64,000 bases of DNA, taken from Sphingorhabdus profundilacus (GTDB lineage Bacteria; Pseudomonadota; Alphaproteobacteria; Sphingomonadales; Sphingomonadaceae). The stretch lies in assembly GCF_009769755.1 (NCBI RefSeq), contig NZ_SDWJ01000002.1:62001-126000 (forward strand). Direction: 5' to 3'. A model generated the notes under the pieces. The model did not search any database. It had not been told where the DNA came from and saw only the letters and a list, made by a program, of their open reading frames with translations. How positions within the stretch are numbered: the stretch's first letter is position 1; every line of letters begins with the position of its first letter. Shown here piece after piece: positions 1-9,036 of the stretch. The translations under genes were made by a program, and so were the position numbers.

Positions 1-195
1 ATGGTAGGCCAGATTTCAGATCTGACCGGAACAATGGTTGACGGCAAACTGGTCGGCAATTTGCGGGTCGGCATCCTGTCATTGATCGCGGTCACACCAA
101 TTGCGGTGACATTGCTCGTCTTTGCCTATCGCCTTGTCCCCAAAGCGGAAGCCAGCATCGTCGAACGCGCGCGTGACGCCGGGGAAGCTATTTAA
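1..195 (+). CDS. C-terminal end of a membrane transporter (MFS-like), partial
   Basis: The reading frame is open at the first base, so the gene starts outside the window and only the last 64 codons are present. The piece holds a loop, one strongly hydrophobic segment (about residues 24-44) and a charged cytoplasmic tail ending in DAGEAI. A single last helix followed by a short polar tail fits a major facilitator or GPH-type transporter, but no diagnostic motif remains and the substrate cannot be judged. The next gene lies 79 bases downstream on the same strand, so co-transcription with the acyl-CoA dehydrogenase is possible. Confidence 0.5.
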   Translation: MVGQISDLTGTMVDGKLVGNLRVGILSLIAVTPIAVTLLVFAYRLVPKAEASIVERARDAGEAI

Positions 196-274
196 TCGCT
201 CGATTAAATTCTACTTGACCCTAACGTCAGCTTGTTGTCTCTAGCTTCATCAAAGATACAATCTGGAGAGTCCC

Positions 275-1429
275 ATGTCGCTCGATACCATCCCGCGTAC
301 TGCCTATAATGAAGACCATGAGGCATTTCGCCAATCGGTCCGTCAGTTCCTTTTAAAGGAAGTAGCCCCGAACGCGAAGCAGTGGCAGGAAGATGGCATA
401 GTTCCCAAATCGATCTGGCCAAAAGCCGGTGAGGTTGGAATGCTCTGCCCCACCGTACCAGCCGAATATGGTGGCCTGGGACTCGATTTCGGGTACAATG
501 CCATTGTTGACGAAGAGTCGGCTTATTATGGCGGCGCTGCGACGGGTTTCTCCCTGCAATCAGACATCGTCGTCAATTATCTGGTCAGCTATGGAAGCGA
601 GGAACAGAAAAAGCACTGGCTACCCAAGATGATATCGGGCGAGGTGATAACCGCCATCGCGATGACCGAGCCGGGCACAGGATCAGACCTGCAAGGCATG
701 AAGGCCACCGCCCGCAAAGATGGCAATCATTATGTCATCAACGGCAGCAAAACCTATATCACCAACGGCCAGAATGCGGACCTCATTCTTGTATGCGTCA
801 AAACCGACACCGAAGTCCAACCTGCGTGGAAGGGCATGTCGATCGTTTTGGTCGAGGCTGACCGCGAAGGTTTCAAACGGGGCCGCAATCTCGACAAAAT
901 CGGCATGGACGAAGCCGATACATCGGAGCTTTTCTTTGAAGATGTCCGTGTGCCGATGACCAATTGCCTTGGCGAAGAAGGCAAGGGTTTCATCTATCTG
1001 ATGAGCGAACTGCCGCAAGAACGGCTTTCCATCGCGGTTTCTGCGATGGCCAGCACGCAAAAGGCGTTTGACGAAACCGTCGCCTTTGCACGCGAACGGA
1101 TCGTGTTCGGCAAACCATTGCTGGATTTCCAGAACACCCGGTTCGTTCTGGCGGACATCAAGTCAAAGCTGCAGGTGGGCTGGGCGCATCTCGATTGGGC
1201 GCTCAACCGCCATTATAAAAAGGAACTGACCGCCGAAGAAGGTGCGGCGGCCAAGCTGTGGCATACCGAATTGCAATGGGAAGTTGTCGATGCCTGCCTG
1301 CAATTGCATGGCGGTGCAGGCTATATGAATGAATACCCCATCGCCCGTATGTGGCGCGGTGCGCGTGTTACACGGATTTTCGGTGGCACAAGCGAGATTA
1401 TGAAGGAGTTGATAGGTCGGGGGCTGTAA
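275..1429 (+). CDS. Acyl-CoA dehydrogenase, long-chain/isovaleryl-type
   Basis: This 384-residue flavoenzyme is of usual family length and should catalyse FAD-dependent alpha,beta-desaturation of an acyl-CoA in the cytoplasm, passing electrons to ETF. The FAD-binding stretch AMTEPGTGSDLQG lies near residues 128-143 and the C-terminal GGTSEIMKELIGR motif matches long-chain acyl-CoA dehydrogenase. The usual medium-chain catalytic Glu near the C-terminus is Gly here, and Glu249 in the LPQERLSIAV helix is the expected base, as in LCAD and isovaleryl-CoA dehydrogenase. A GGAGAG ribosome-binding site precedes the ATG. A thioesterase follows and a crotonase and isomerase lie opposite, which suggests a fatty or branched-chain acyl degradation locus; the exact substrate is unknown. 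Confidence 0.92.
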   Translation: MSLDTIPRTAYNEDHEAFRQSVRQFLLKEVAPNAKQWQEDGIVPKSIWPKAGEVGMLCPTVPAEYGGLGLDFGYNAIVDEESAYYGGAATGFSLQSDIVVNYLVSYGSEEQKKHWLPKMISGEVITAIAMTEPGTGSDLQGMKATARKDGNHYVINGSKTYITNGQNADLILVCVKTDTEVQPAWKGMSIVLVEADREGFKRGRNLDKIGMDEADTSELFFEDVRVPMTNCLGEEGKGFIYLMSELPQERLSIAVSAMASTQKAFDETVAFARERIVFGKPLLDFQNTRFVLADIKSKLQVGWAHLDWALNRHYKKELTAEEGAAAKLWHTELQWEVVDACLQLHGGAGYMNEYPIARMWRGARVTRIFGGTSEIMKELIGRGL

Positions 1430-1455
1430 GTGCGCTCACCCTTCGCTGCCGTTTG

Positions 1456-1520
1456 TATCGAGCGCAGTCGAGACATCCATAGTCCGTGCGCGCCTTATGG
1501 GCCACTCGACTGCGATTGAG
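1456..1520. repeat. Small dyad repeat between acyl-CoA dehydrogenase and thioesterase
   Basis: The arms CGCAGTCGAG (1463-1472) and CTCGACTGCG (1505-1514) are perfect inverted copies separated by 32 bases. Sphingomonad genomes carry many short intergenic repeats of this GAGCGCAGTCGAGA type. It may act as a transcript-end hairpin for the upstream gene, but no U-run follows. Confidence 0.5.
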
Positions 1521-1554
1521 GCGGACGGATATGGACGAATAGAAAGTAATATGA

Positions 1555-1986
1555 ATGCCAAAACCCCAGACATGGCAACTTGATCCATCAAGTTACCCGT
1601 TCAACCACCGAACCGAAACACGATTTGCCGACATGGATGTGCTGGGACATATCAACAATGTGTCGATGGCTGGGCTGTTCGAACATGGCCGCGGTATGTT
1701 CAACCATGCCATCGAAGTGCAACGCAGGGCCGCAGGTCAGCGCTGGTTGATCGTCAGCGTATCGTTGGATTATATCGCTGAGGCGCATTTCCCGGAACAT
1801 GTCGATGTGGCCAGCGGCATATTGAGAATTGGCAGCAGCAGTTGGGACATTGCCTCCGCCGCTTTCCAGGGCGGGGCGTGCAAGGCGACGTGCATTACTA
1901 CGATTGTTTTGACCGACGCCAATGGTCCGACCGCAATCAATCCAGATTTACGCGCGGAATTCGAACGTCTGGCTGTTCGCCGTTAA
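1555..1986 (+). CDS. Acyl-CoA thioesterase, 4HBT hot-dog family
   Basis: The 143-residue protein is the size of a single hot-dog thioesterase. The segment FNHRTETRFADMDVLGHINN carries the characteristic R-x-x-D-x-D-x-x-G-H-(I/V)-N-N signature, whose Asp is the catalytic acid in 4-hydroxybenzoyl-CoA-type enzymes. It should hydrolyse a cytoplasmic acyl-CoA; the acyl group is not determined by sequence. The chosen ATG reads MPKPQTW; another ATG four bases upstream is in a different frame. The gene ends one base before the end of the convergent crotonase gene, so the two share almost no spacer. Confidence 0.88.
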   Translation: MPKPQTWQLDPSSYPFNHRTETRFADMDVLGHINNVSMAGLFEHGRGMFNHAIEVQRRAAGQRWLIVSVSLDYIAEAHFPEHVDVASGILRIGSSSWDIASAAFQGGACKATCITTIVLTDANGPTAINPDLRAEFERLAVRR

Positions 1987-2784
1987 TCATCCCGTGAAAT
2001 TTGCCGCCCGTTTCTGCATCTGCGACATCACGGCCTCGATCTGGTTGGGTGTGCGGATGACGCGGTTCTGGCGAACGCTTTCGGCCATCAATATCCCATC
2101 TTCATCCATATCGGCATATTCATTGAACAGGGCCTTTGCTTCACGCATGGCGTCCGGATTACGGTTGGCAATTTCCCGGGCGATTCCCATCGCACGCGCA
2201 TGCGGATTTTCATCCACATAGGTCGCGAACCCAAGTTGCAACGCATCTGCCCCGGAAAATTCCCGATTGGTGTAGGTCAGTTCGCGCAACACGTCCTCAC
2301 GCGCCAACCCGCGCCACAACGCATAGCCACCCATATCGGGGATCAGTCCCCATTTCATCTCCATCACCGCCATCCGCGCATCGGGGGCGATAACACGGAT
2401 ATCAGCGCCACTGGCAATTTGCAGGCCGCCGCCAAAGCACACGCCGTGGACGGCAGCGATGACAGGCATTGGTAGTTTGCGCCAAAGCATGGCCACCTGC
2501 TGAAAAGTATTTGCATTGCCATGCGTGCGATCGGTCAAACTCTTTATACCGCCGCTCGCGCTGGCACCGCCGCCTGCCATGCTTGCCATATCGAGGCCGG
2601 CACAAAAACTGCGTCCCTCACCAGATAGCACGACCGCACGAACGCCCTGCATCGCCGCAAGTTCTGCACCTGCAGCAATGATCCCTTCAAACATCGCTGG
2701 ATCAAGCGCATTCATCTTGTCGGCCCGTGTAAGCCGCACGTCGGCAATATGGTTTTCGACGGTGATGCTAACGCGATCGTTCAT
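1987..2784 (-). CDS. Enoyl-CoA hydratase/isomerase (crotonase) family protein
   Basis: A 265-residue crotonase fold protein of normal length. The oxyanion-hole segments GEGRSFCAGLD (about 55-65) and GVCFGGGLQIASGADIR (about 116-132) are intact, followed by MKWGLIPDMGG, where family members carry catalytic or substrate-positioning acidic residues. Only one of the two classical hydratase glutamates is evident, so it could be an isomerase or a hydratase of a special substrate. Its start overlaps the stop of the upstream isomerase gene by four bases, which indicates a two-gene minus-strand operon. It points toward and meets the thioesterase end to end. Confidence 0.88.
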   Translation of the reverse strand: MNDRVSITVENHIADVRLTRADKMNALDPAMFEGIIAAGAELAAMQGVRAVVLSGEGRSFCAGLDMASMAGGGASASGGIKSLTDRTHGNANTFQQVAMLWRKLPMPVIAAVHGVCFGGGLQIASGADIRVIAPDARMAVMEMKWGLIPDMGGYALWRGLAREDVLRELTYTNREFSGADALQLGFATYVDENPHARAMGIAREIANRNPDAMREAKALFNEYADMDEDGILMAESVRQNRVIRTPNQIEAVMSQMQKRAANFTG

Positions 2785-3401
2785 GCGAGATTTTCCTTCA
2801 AAGCAAATTCCACCAGCGGCAATTGGTCATTGCCAAAATACATTTTTTTCCCATCGACAAACATCGTCGGTGAACCATAGCCACCGCGCACAATTACCTC
2901 TTCGGTGTTGGAACGCAGCAATGCTTTCACCGCGTCTGACTGCGCCGCGGCCTGTATGGCTGCGCCGTCCAGCCCAGCGGAATTTGCTACGGTGACCAGC
3001 GTTTCTGGATCGTCCAAATTCTCTTGCCGACCAAAATAACTTTCAAACGCCGCCTTGGTGAATTTGGACAAAGCAGGCATGTCATCGGCCAAAGCGCAAG
3101 CCATTCGCATTGCCACAACGCTTTTTGCCGGATGATATTGGCTAGGAAAATGCATTTCGACACCGGCCAATTCCGACCAGTCCTTCATCACTTTCCATGC
3201 ATGGTTCAATTTACGGTTATCGGTCGCTTCGCGCGCCGCATAAACAGATTGGTTAACAGCATTGAAAACACCGCCAACCAATATCGGCCGCAACACAGCT
3301 TCTGCGCCGGTACGTTCCAAAATCGGCTGCAAATTGGTAAAGGCCAAATATGTCCAAGGGCTGGACAGATCATAGAAAAATTCGACCCGCGCATTAGTCA
3401 T
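2781..3401 (-). CDS. DsbA-like 2-hydroxychromene-2-carboxylate isomerase family protein
   Basis: About 206 residues with a thioredoxin/DsbA-like fold of the HCCA isomerase (kappa-GST related) family. The N-terminal VEFFYDLSSPWTYLAF has the Ser-Pro in place of a redox CxxC, typical of these glutathione-dependent isomerases, and the C-terminal VRGGYGSPTMFVDGKKMYFG is the conserved cis-Pro and FxGNDQL region. I choose the ATG at 3401, reading MTNARVEFF, because the longer frame adds nine polar residues not usual in the family. Known members isomerise aromatic degradation intermediates; here the partner crotonase suggests a CoA or aromatic catabolic role, which is inference. Confidence 0.85.
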   Translation of the reverse strand: MTNARVEFFYDLSSPWTYLAFTNLQPILERTGAEAVLRPILVGGVFNAVNQSVYAAREATDNRKLNHAWKVMKDWSELAGVEMHFPSQYHPAKSVVAMRMACALADDMPALSKFTKAAFESYFGRQENLDDPETLVTVANSAGLDGAAIQAAAQSDAVKALLRSNTEEVIVRGGYGSPTMFVDGKKMYFGNDQLPLVEFALKENLA

Positions 3402-3629
3402 CGCCTTCTCCCTTGCCGCTCGATTCATAGCATTCGATCATTTTTAATGAAGCGTTTAAACATGAATTTACGCATTATTTTTATATGTTCACGCGCTTAT
3501 CCGCGAATTTACACATTTGGCCGCATGTATCGTACAAGTTTTCACGTCTTAAATTGACTTTAACCATATCGCGTCACAGGAAACGGGGCATAAAAATCCG
3601 TCCAGTTTGGATAAGGACAAGGGTCGTTG

Positions 3630-5201
3630 ATGTTTGAAGGCAAAGAAATCGGCTTTGCCAGTGCCGGAACAAGGGGCAGCGTCGCTTTGGCGGACGCCAT
3701 GGTTATGCCTTTGCGCCAGACGGCCATCCGATCATGGGTCGACTGGATTTCTGAGATGGATCTTGTTCCAGACCTAGGCGAAGATATTGGTTCGATCCGC
3801 TGGTTTCGCGGCCTTGGGACATTAACCGCGCTGAGCGTATTCGCATTGGCGTTGCTGCCGGATTTCGGACCGGTATATGGCGCGCAACCGCCCATACCAA
3901 CCGAAGCGGAATTTGAAGAAGCGCGCGCGCAGATGATCATGCCCATCGCCTATGGCAGCGATAGTGGCAAGCGGATGGCATCGACAGATGCCGTGGTCGC
4001 CTTGGCCGGAAGCCCTGAACGCCCCCGGATAGAATTGACCGCGACTTTAGGCCGAGGAGACAGCTTTAGCCGTGTGCTGCAACGTGCTGGCGTTGGTGGC
4101 AGCGAAGCGTCCGATGTAACATCAATGGTATCGGCCGTCACGTCATTGTCGGGCATAGAACCTGGCACGCCCATTGATATCATTCTTGGCAAACGAACGT
4201 CCAAAAATCAGGCACGTCCTATCGAATCCGTAGCATTTCGGGCGCGATTTGATCTCAATTTAGCGGTTAACAGGGTTGGCAATGCGCTCCAGCTTAGCCG
4301 TAAACCGATCTTTGTCGATACCACCCCCTTGCGGGTTCGCGGAACGGTTGGCGAAAGCCTCTATCGGTCGGCGCGTGCCGCCGGTGCCCCTGCAAGTGCC
4401 ATTCAAGACTATCTCAAGGTCATTTCGGGCCGGACATCATTGTCTTCGATCCGCTCTGGCGACGAATTTGACATTATTGTCGATTACAAACGCGCTGAAA
4501 CCGGCGAAGTAAAAGTCGGCGGTCTGTTATATGCAGGTGTGGATCGCGATGGAAAATCCGCAATCCAGATGTTGAAATGGACAATGGGGGATAACAGCCA
4601 ATGGTTTGAGGCATCCGGTGTCGGCGAATCCAAAGGCGCATTGAGCCGCCCGGTCAATGGTGCAGTAACTTCAGGCTTCGGCATGCGCCGCCATCCCATT
4701 CTTGGCTATGCGCGAATGCATAGCGGGCTAGATTTCAAGGCCAGTTACGGCATGCCCATTTATGCGGTCACCGACGGTACGGTCGCTTATGTCGGTCGCA
4801 AGGGTGGCTATGGCAATTTTGTACAGATCAATCATGGCGGCGGCCTCGCTTCCGGCTATGGACATATGAGCCGTTTTGCAGTGTCATCGGGAACCCGCGT
4901 CCGGCGGGGCCAGATTATCGGCTATGTCGGGTCGACCGGCCTATCCACCGGTCCGCACCTTCATTATGAATTATATCGCGGTGGCCGAGCGGTAAACCCG
5001 ATGTCGGTCAAATTCACGCAGCGCGCGCAACTGGCAGGCAGCGACCTTACCCGTTTCAAAGGACGGCTTGCAAATCTGAAATCGGTTAAGGCCGGTGCGG
5101 CGCTGGCGCCGTTAAAACCGACCGGACGCGTCATTGAAGAACCGAAGCGCGAAATCGATCGCTTGTCCCAGAATAGCGATGGACGCCCGCCACGCGGATA
5201 A
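3630..5201 (+). CDS. M23-family murein metallopeptidase with N-terminal membrane anchor
   Basis: The 523-residue protein begins with a cytoplasmic segment, one transmembrane helix (about residues 53-72) and a long periplasmic region that contains an OapA/LysM-like middle part with repeated 'RAGV' and 'RAAG' helices. The LytM/M23 zinc domain occupies about residues 338-460: HSGLDF (about 363) and HLHYEL (about 443) supply the zinc ligands and catalytic His. It should cleave peptide cross-links of peptidoglycan during growth or division. The ATG at 3630 is preferred to the TTG one codon earlier because AAGGACAAGG lies upstream at a proper distance. It stands alone, with hemB 39 bases downstream. 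Confidence 0.9.
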   Translation: MFEGKEIGFASAGTRGSVALADAMVMPLRQTAIRSWVDWISEMDLVPDLGEDIGSIRWFRGLGTLTALSVFALALLPDFGPVYGAQPPIPTEAEFEEARAQMIMPIAYGSDSGKRMASTDAVVALAGSPERPRIELTATLGRGDSFSRVLQRAGVGGSEASDVTSMVSAVTSLSGIEPGTPIDIILGKRTSKNQARPIESVAFRARFDLNLAVNRVGNALQLSRKPIFVDTTPLRVRGTVGESLYRSARAAGAPASAIQDYLKVISGRTSLSSIRSGDEFDIIVDYKRAETGEVKVGGLLYAGVDRDGKSAIQMLKWTMGDNSQWFEASGVGESKGALSRPVNGAVTSGFGMRRHPILGYARMHSGLDFKASYGMPIYAVTDGTVAYVGRKGGYGNFVQINHGGGLASGYGHMSRFAVSSGTRVRRGQIIGYVGSTGLSTGPHLHYELYRGGRAVNPMSVKFTQRAQLAGSDLTRFKGRLANLKSVKAGAALAPLKPTGRVIEEPKREIDRLSQNSDGRPPRG

Positions 5202-5240
5202 GCCGTTGAGAATAGCGCAATGCTTCGCTAGACAAATGGC

Positions 5241-6248
5241 ATGACTGACTTTTCCAGCTTTCCCAACACCCGCATGCGGCGCAGTCGCGCAACATCGTGG
5301 AGCCGCAACATGGTGTCCGAAACGATGCTCAGTCCGGCCGATCTTATCTGGCCATTGTTCATTACGGAGGGGACCTCGGTTGAGGAGCCTATCGCTGCCC
5401 TGCCCGGAGTGTCGCGATGGTCAGTCGACCATATCGTCGCCTGCGCAGAAGAAGCAATTTCGCTTGGCATCCCCTGCATCGCGCTGTTTCCCAACACGCA
5501 AGCCGACCGACGCAGCGATGACGGCGCCGAAGCGCTCAACCCCGACAATCTGATGTGCCGTGCCATTCGGGCCATCAAGGCCGCGCATGGTGATGCGATA
5601 GGCGTTCTGACCGATGTCGCCCTCGACCCTTATACCGCCCACGGACAGGACGGTTTGATTGATGAAACCGGCTATGTACTGAATGATGAAACTGTCGCCG
5701 TGCTTGTCGATCAGGCAGTGAATCAGGCGGACGCCGGTGCCGATATCATTGCGCCAAGCGACATGATGGATGGCCGGATCGGTGCAATCCGCAAAGCACT
5801 GGAAATGAACGGACATCCCAATGTCCAGATCATGTCCTATGCCGCCAAATATGCGAGTGCCTTTTATGGCCCGTTCCGTGACGCCGTCGGGTCACGCGGC
5901 TTGTTGAAAGGCGACAAAAAGGGCTATCAGATGGACCCTGCGAACAGCGACGAAGCCTTGCGCGAAGTGGCAATGGATATCGCCGAGGGCGCCGACAGCG
6001 TCATGGTCAAACCAGGCCTGCCCTATCTCGACATCATCCGCCGTGTGAAGGACCGTTTCGACATTCCGGTTTTTGCATATCAGGTGTCGGGCGAATATGC
6101 GATGATTGAGGCCGCCGCCACAGCAGGCGCAGGCGATCGTAACGCCTTGGTTTTGGAAACGCTGATTGCATTCAAGCGGGCGGGCTGTTCTGGTATCCTG
6201 TCCTATCACGCGGCACATGCGGCGCGCTTGCTCCGGTCGGGATCATGA
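5241..6248 (+). CDS. hemB: Delta-aminolevulinic acid dehydratase (porphobilinogen synthase)
   Basis: The 335-residue enzyme condenses two 5-aminolevulinates to porphobilinogen in tetrapyrrole synthesis. Schiff-base lysines are Lys203 (SYAAKYAS) and Lys257 (VMVKPGLPYLD). The metal site reads DVALDPYTAHGQDG (about 125-138), with Ala, Asp and Asp in place of the cysteines of zinc enzymes; this Asp-rich form is known from alphaproteobacterial, magnesium-dependent HemB such as that of Bradyrhizobium. No clear ribosome-binding site precedes the ATG. The stop overlaps the next start (ATGA), so the membrane synthase and carbonic anhydrase downstream are probably cotranscribed. Confidence 0.97.
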   Translation: MTDFSSFPNTRMRRSRATSWSRNMVSETMLSPADLIWPLFITEGTSVEEPIAALPGVSRWSVDHIVACAEEAISLGIPCIALFPNTQADRRSDDGAEALNPDNLMCRAIRAIKAAHGDAIGVLTDVALDPYTAHGQDGLIDETGYVLNDETVAVLVDQAVNQADAGADIIAPSDMMDGRIGAIRKALEMNGHPNVQIMSYAAKYASAFYGPFRDAVGSRGLLKGDKKGYQMDPANSDEALREVAMDIAEGADSVMVKPGLPYLDIIRRVKDRFDIPVFAYQVSGEYAMIEAAATAGAGDRNALVLETLIAFKRAGCSGILSYHAAHAARLLRSGS

Positions 6249-8476
6249 TGAAAGCGGCGGGTAACAGCCGCGCGCTTTTCCTTATCACCATTTTAACCGG
6301 CAGTTTCCTGCTATTTCTGGTGCAGCCCATGATTGCACGCATGGCTCTGCCTCGCCTCGGCGGCGCGCCCGCGGTATGGAACAGCGCCATGCTCGTCTAT
6401 CAGGCATTGCTGCTGGCGGGCTATGCTTATGCCCACCGGTTGACGCAGACGACCGCACGGCGACAGGCGATTATCCACATTGCTCTTTTTCTGGTCGCCC
6501 TGCTTTGGCTGCCCATTGGCCTTGCGAATTTGCAACCCCCTGCGAATGGGTCGCCCATATTCTGGGTGCCGTGGCTATTGACAGCGTCTATCGGCCCCCT
6601 GTTTTTCATGGTCGCCTCACAGGCCCCCTTGATGCAGCGATGGTACGCCTTGTCGGGCAATGAAGGTGAACCCTATGCGCTTTACGCCGCGTCCAATATC
6701 GGCAGTTTCGGTGGTCTGATAGCCTATCCGTTGTTGGTCGAACCCTTCACGACATTGAACAGCCAGAAATGGATCTGGAGCGGCATCTATATCGCTTTGC
6801 TGATACTCGTATGTATCTGCGCGCTTCAGGTCTGGCGAAGCAATGGCGCAGGCAAAGTTCAACAGGAGCAGACCAGCGCGCCTATACCCATCGCGTGGAC
6901 GCGGCGTCTGTACTGGATTGTCCTGGCGGCGGTCCCCTCTGGCTTGATGCTGTCGACAACTTCACATCTCACGACCGACCTGATGGCCATGCCGTTGATC
7001 TGGGTTATTCCGCTGGGCATCTATCTGCTCAGTTTCAGCGTCGCCTTTGCCGATAACCAGAAACCAGCATATTGGATTAGCCGCCTTGCACCCATCGTGC
7101 TCATCATTTCGGGGGCTTTTGTTTTTGTCGTCTGGGGCAAGGCAGCCATCAGCGGTCTTGTGGCAAGCCTGAGCTTGCTGTTTTTTGTCGCCGTTGCGCT
7201 CCACAATGAAATGTACCGCACCCGACCCGCACCGAGCGAATTGACCAGCTTCTACCTTATGATGTCGCTGGGCGGCGTGATCGGCGGGTTTTTCTGTGCC
7301 ATCGTCGCCCCCTTATTGTTTGACTGGACTTGGGAGCATCCGATCCTGATCTTGCTCGCCGCCGCATTGCTGCCAGCGGTGCCATTGCTGCGCGTCGATG
7401 AAAATGACGGGCGTATCCCCGTTGTCATGACAGTCATCGGCATGATCGCCCTTGGCCTGGGGCTTTTTGGCGGCATCACTGAACCTGCTGAGCCCAGCTT
7501 TTTCAAAATAATATGTGCTTCGGTGATTATCCTGTTCGGGCTGGCGGTTGCCGGTTTCCGCCTGCCATTCCTGCTGGCGATGGCAGGACTACTGACGATC
7601 AACGGGGGCTGGTACAGTTTTCAGCAAACGCTCGATGGCGTCCGGATGCGAAGCTATTTTGGCACCTACACTGTGAATTCCACCGAAAGCGGCCGGGTGA
7701 GATGGCTTAACCATGGTACGACCATGCACGGCATGCAGTTGCTCGACGATCCCACGCGCCCGATTAGCTATTATCCTGAAACATCCGGTGTTGGCATTGC
7801 CCTGAAAAAGGCACCGGCGCTTTTTGGACCAAATGCAACGGTCGGAATAGTCGGCCTGGGTACGGGAACGCTGGGCTGTTATAAAAAGCCGGGGCAAAAC
7901 TGGACATTTTTCGAAATCGACCCATTGGTGATCGAAATCGCCCGCGACCGGAAGATATTCTCCTTCCTTGAAAAATGCGCGCCGGATGTAAAGATCACCT
8001 TGGGCGACGCCCGCCTCACGCTGGCGGAGGTTCCAAAGGGCCATTTTGACATTCTTGCGCTTGACGCCTTTTCATCCGATTCTATTCCCCTGCATCTGCT
8101 TACCAAAGAAGCGTTTGCGACATATCGCCGTACATTGAAGCCTGACGGCCTGCTTCTGGTTCACATTTCCAACCGCTATATTGACCTCAATCCGGTTATC
8201 GCAGCCGAAGCAAAGGCCAATGGCTGGTATGCGGCCCTGCGCCATGACAGCCCGACACAGGCGATGATAAACAAGGGAATCAGGGCATCGCAATGGATCG
8301 CGCTCAGCCCCGATCCCGCCAAATTGGCGCAACTTACCGGCCCGGTCGACCGCATTGACAGCCGTTATTATGATTCAGACCAGTGGTTACACCTTGATCC
8401 GCCGGGCGATGTCGCGCCGTGGACCGACGATTATGCCTCTGTCCTGCCGCATCTTTCACTCTGGAAAATTTTATGA
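6245..8476 (+). CDS. Membrane-anchored spermidine-synthase-like protein
   Basis: The 743-residue protein is a fusion. Residues 1 to about 450 hold ten or more hydrophobic helices in an MFS-like arrangement, and residues about 500-730 form a spermidine-synthase-type Rossmann domain: VGIVGLGTGTLGCY binds the nucleotide, FFEIDPLVIEIAR carries the acidic ribose contact, and ILALDAFSSDSIPLHLLT is the gate region. The architecture is recurrent in Proteobacteria and usually named 'fused MFS/spermidine synthase', but no polyamine activity has been generally shown and the reaction is uncertain. The ATG overlaps the hemB stop, and its own stop overlaps the carbonic anhydrase start. Confidence 0.85.
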   Translation: MMKAAGNSRALFLITILTGSFLLFLVQPMIARMALPRLGGAPAVWNSAMLVYQALLLAGYAYAHRLTQTTARRQAIIHIALFLVALLWLPIGLANLQPPANGSPIFWVPWLLTASIGPLFFMVASQAPLMQRWYALSGNEGEPYALYAASNIGSFGGLIAYPLLVEPFTTLNSQKWIWSGIYIALLILVCICALQVWRSNGAGKVQQEQTSAPIPIAWTRRLYWIVLAAVPSGLMLSTTSHLTTDLMAMPLIWVIPLGIYLLSFSVAFADNQKPAYWISRLAPIVLIISGAFVFVVWGKAAISGLVASLSLLFFVAVALHNEMYRTRPAPSELTSFYLMMSLGGVIGGFFCAIVAPLLFDWTWEHPILILLAAALLPAVPLLRVDENDGRIPVVMTVIGMIALGLGLFGGITEPAEPSFFKIICASVIILFGLAVAGFRLPFLLAMAGLLTINGGWYSFQQTLDGVRMRSYFGTYTVNSTESGRVRWLNHGTTMHGMQLLDDPTRPISYYPETSGVGIALKKAPALFGPNATVGIVGLGTGTLGCYKKPGQNWTFFEIDPLVIEIARDRKIFSFLEKCAPDVKITLGDARLTLAEVPKGHFDILALDAFSSDSIPLHLLTKEAFATYRRTLKPDGLLLVHISNRYIDLNPVIAAEAKANGWYAALRHDSPTQAMINKGIRASQWIALSPDPAKLAQLTGPVDRIDSRYYDSDQWLHLDPPGDVAPWTDDYASVLPHLSLWKIL

Positions 8477-9036
8477 CCCTTTCGCGCCCCGACGTCAGCA
8501 TCATATCCCTGAACGGCAAGTCACCCCAGATCGACGACAGCGCCTTCATCGCGCCGGGTTGCCGCATTATCGGTGATGTTGTCATCGGCCCGGAATCCAG
8601 CATCTGGTATAATTGCGTCGTGCGGGCCGAAGTGAACCGCATCGTAATTGGCGCACGAACCAATATCCAGGACGGCAGCGTGGTCCATTGCGACGGCCCT
8701 GCCCCTGGTTATCCCGATGGCTTTCCGACCTTGATCGGCGACGATGTGCTGGTCGGGCATAATGTCTTGCTGCACGGCTGCATATTGCAGGACCGCGCCT
8801 TTGTGGGCCTTTCAGCAACAGTCATGAACGGGGCCGTCATCGAAGGCGACGCCATGCTGGCCGCTGGTGCGATGTTGACCCAAGGCAAGCGGATCGAGAC
8901 CCGTCAGCTTTGGGCCGGATCACCGGCGCGCTTCGTCCGGGATCTGGATGATGCAGCGGTCATGGGCATGCTGATGGGCGTGGCACATTATGTGGAAAAC
9001 GCCAAAGCCCATGCCGCTGCGATCAGGAAGGGCTAA
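8473..9036 (+). CDS. Gamma-carbonic anhydrase family protein
   Basis: The 187-residue left-handed beta-helix protein shows hexapeptide repeats from about residue 20 to 140. The three zinc histidines of gamma-class carbonic anhydrases are present as His72 (VVHCDG), His96 (VGHNV) and His101 (LLHGC). It probably trimerises in the cytoplasm and may hydrate CO2, although many relatives lack measurable activity. The start is the ATG that overlaps the upstream stop by four bases; a longer frame from 8419 lies inside the neighbour and is rejected. Its stop TAA interlocks with the stop of the convergent TonB receptor gene. Confidence 0.9.
   Translation: MTLSRPDVSIISLNGKSPQIDDSAFIAPGCRIIGDVVIGPESSIWYNCVVRAEVNRIVIGARTNIQDGSVVHCDGPAPGYPDGFPTLIGDDVLVGHNVLLHGCILQDRAFVGLSATVMNGAVIEGDAMLAAGAMLTQGKRIETRQLWAGSPARFVRDLDDAAVMGMLMGVAHYVENAKAHAAAIRKG

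Noticed and set aside
9033-9036. Stop-codon overlap between carbonic anhydrase and TonB receptor as a frameshift sign
   Set aside because: Both genes are full length; a four-base convergent overlap is a normal compact arrangement.
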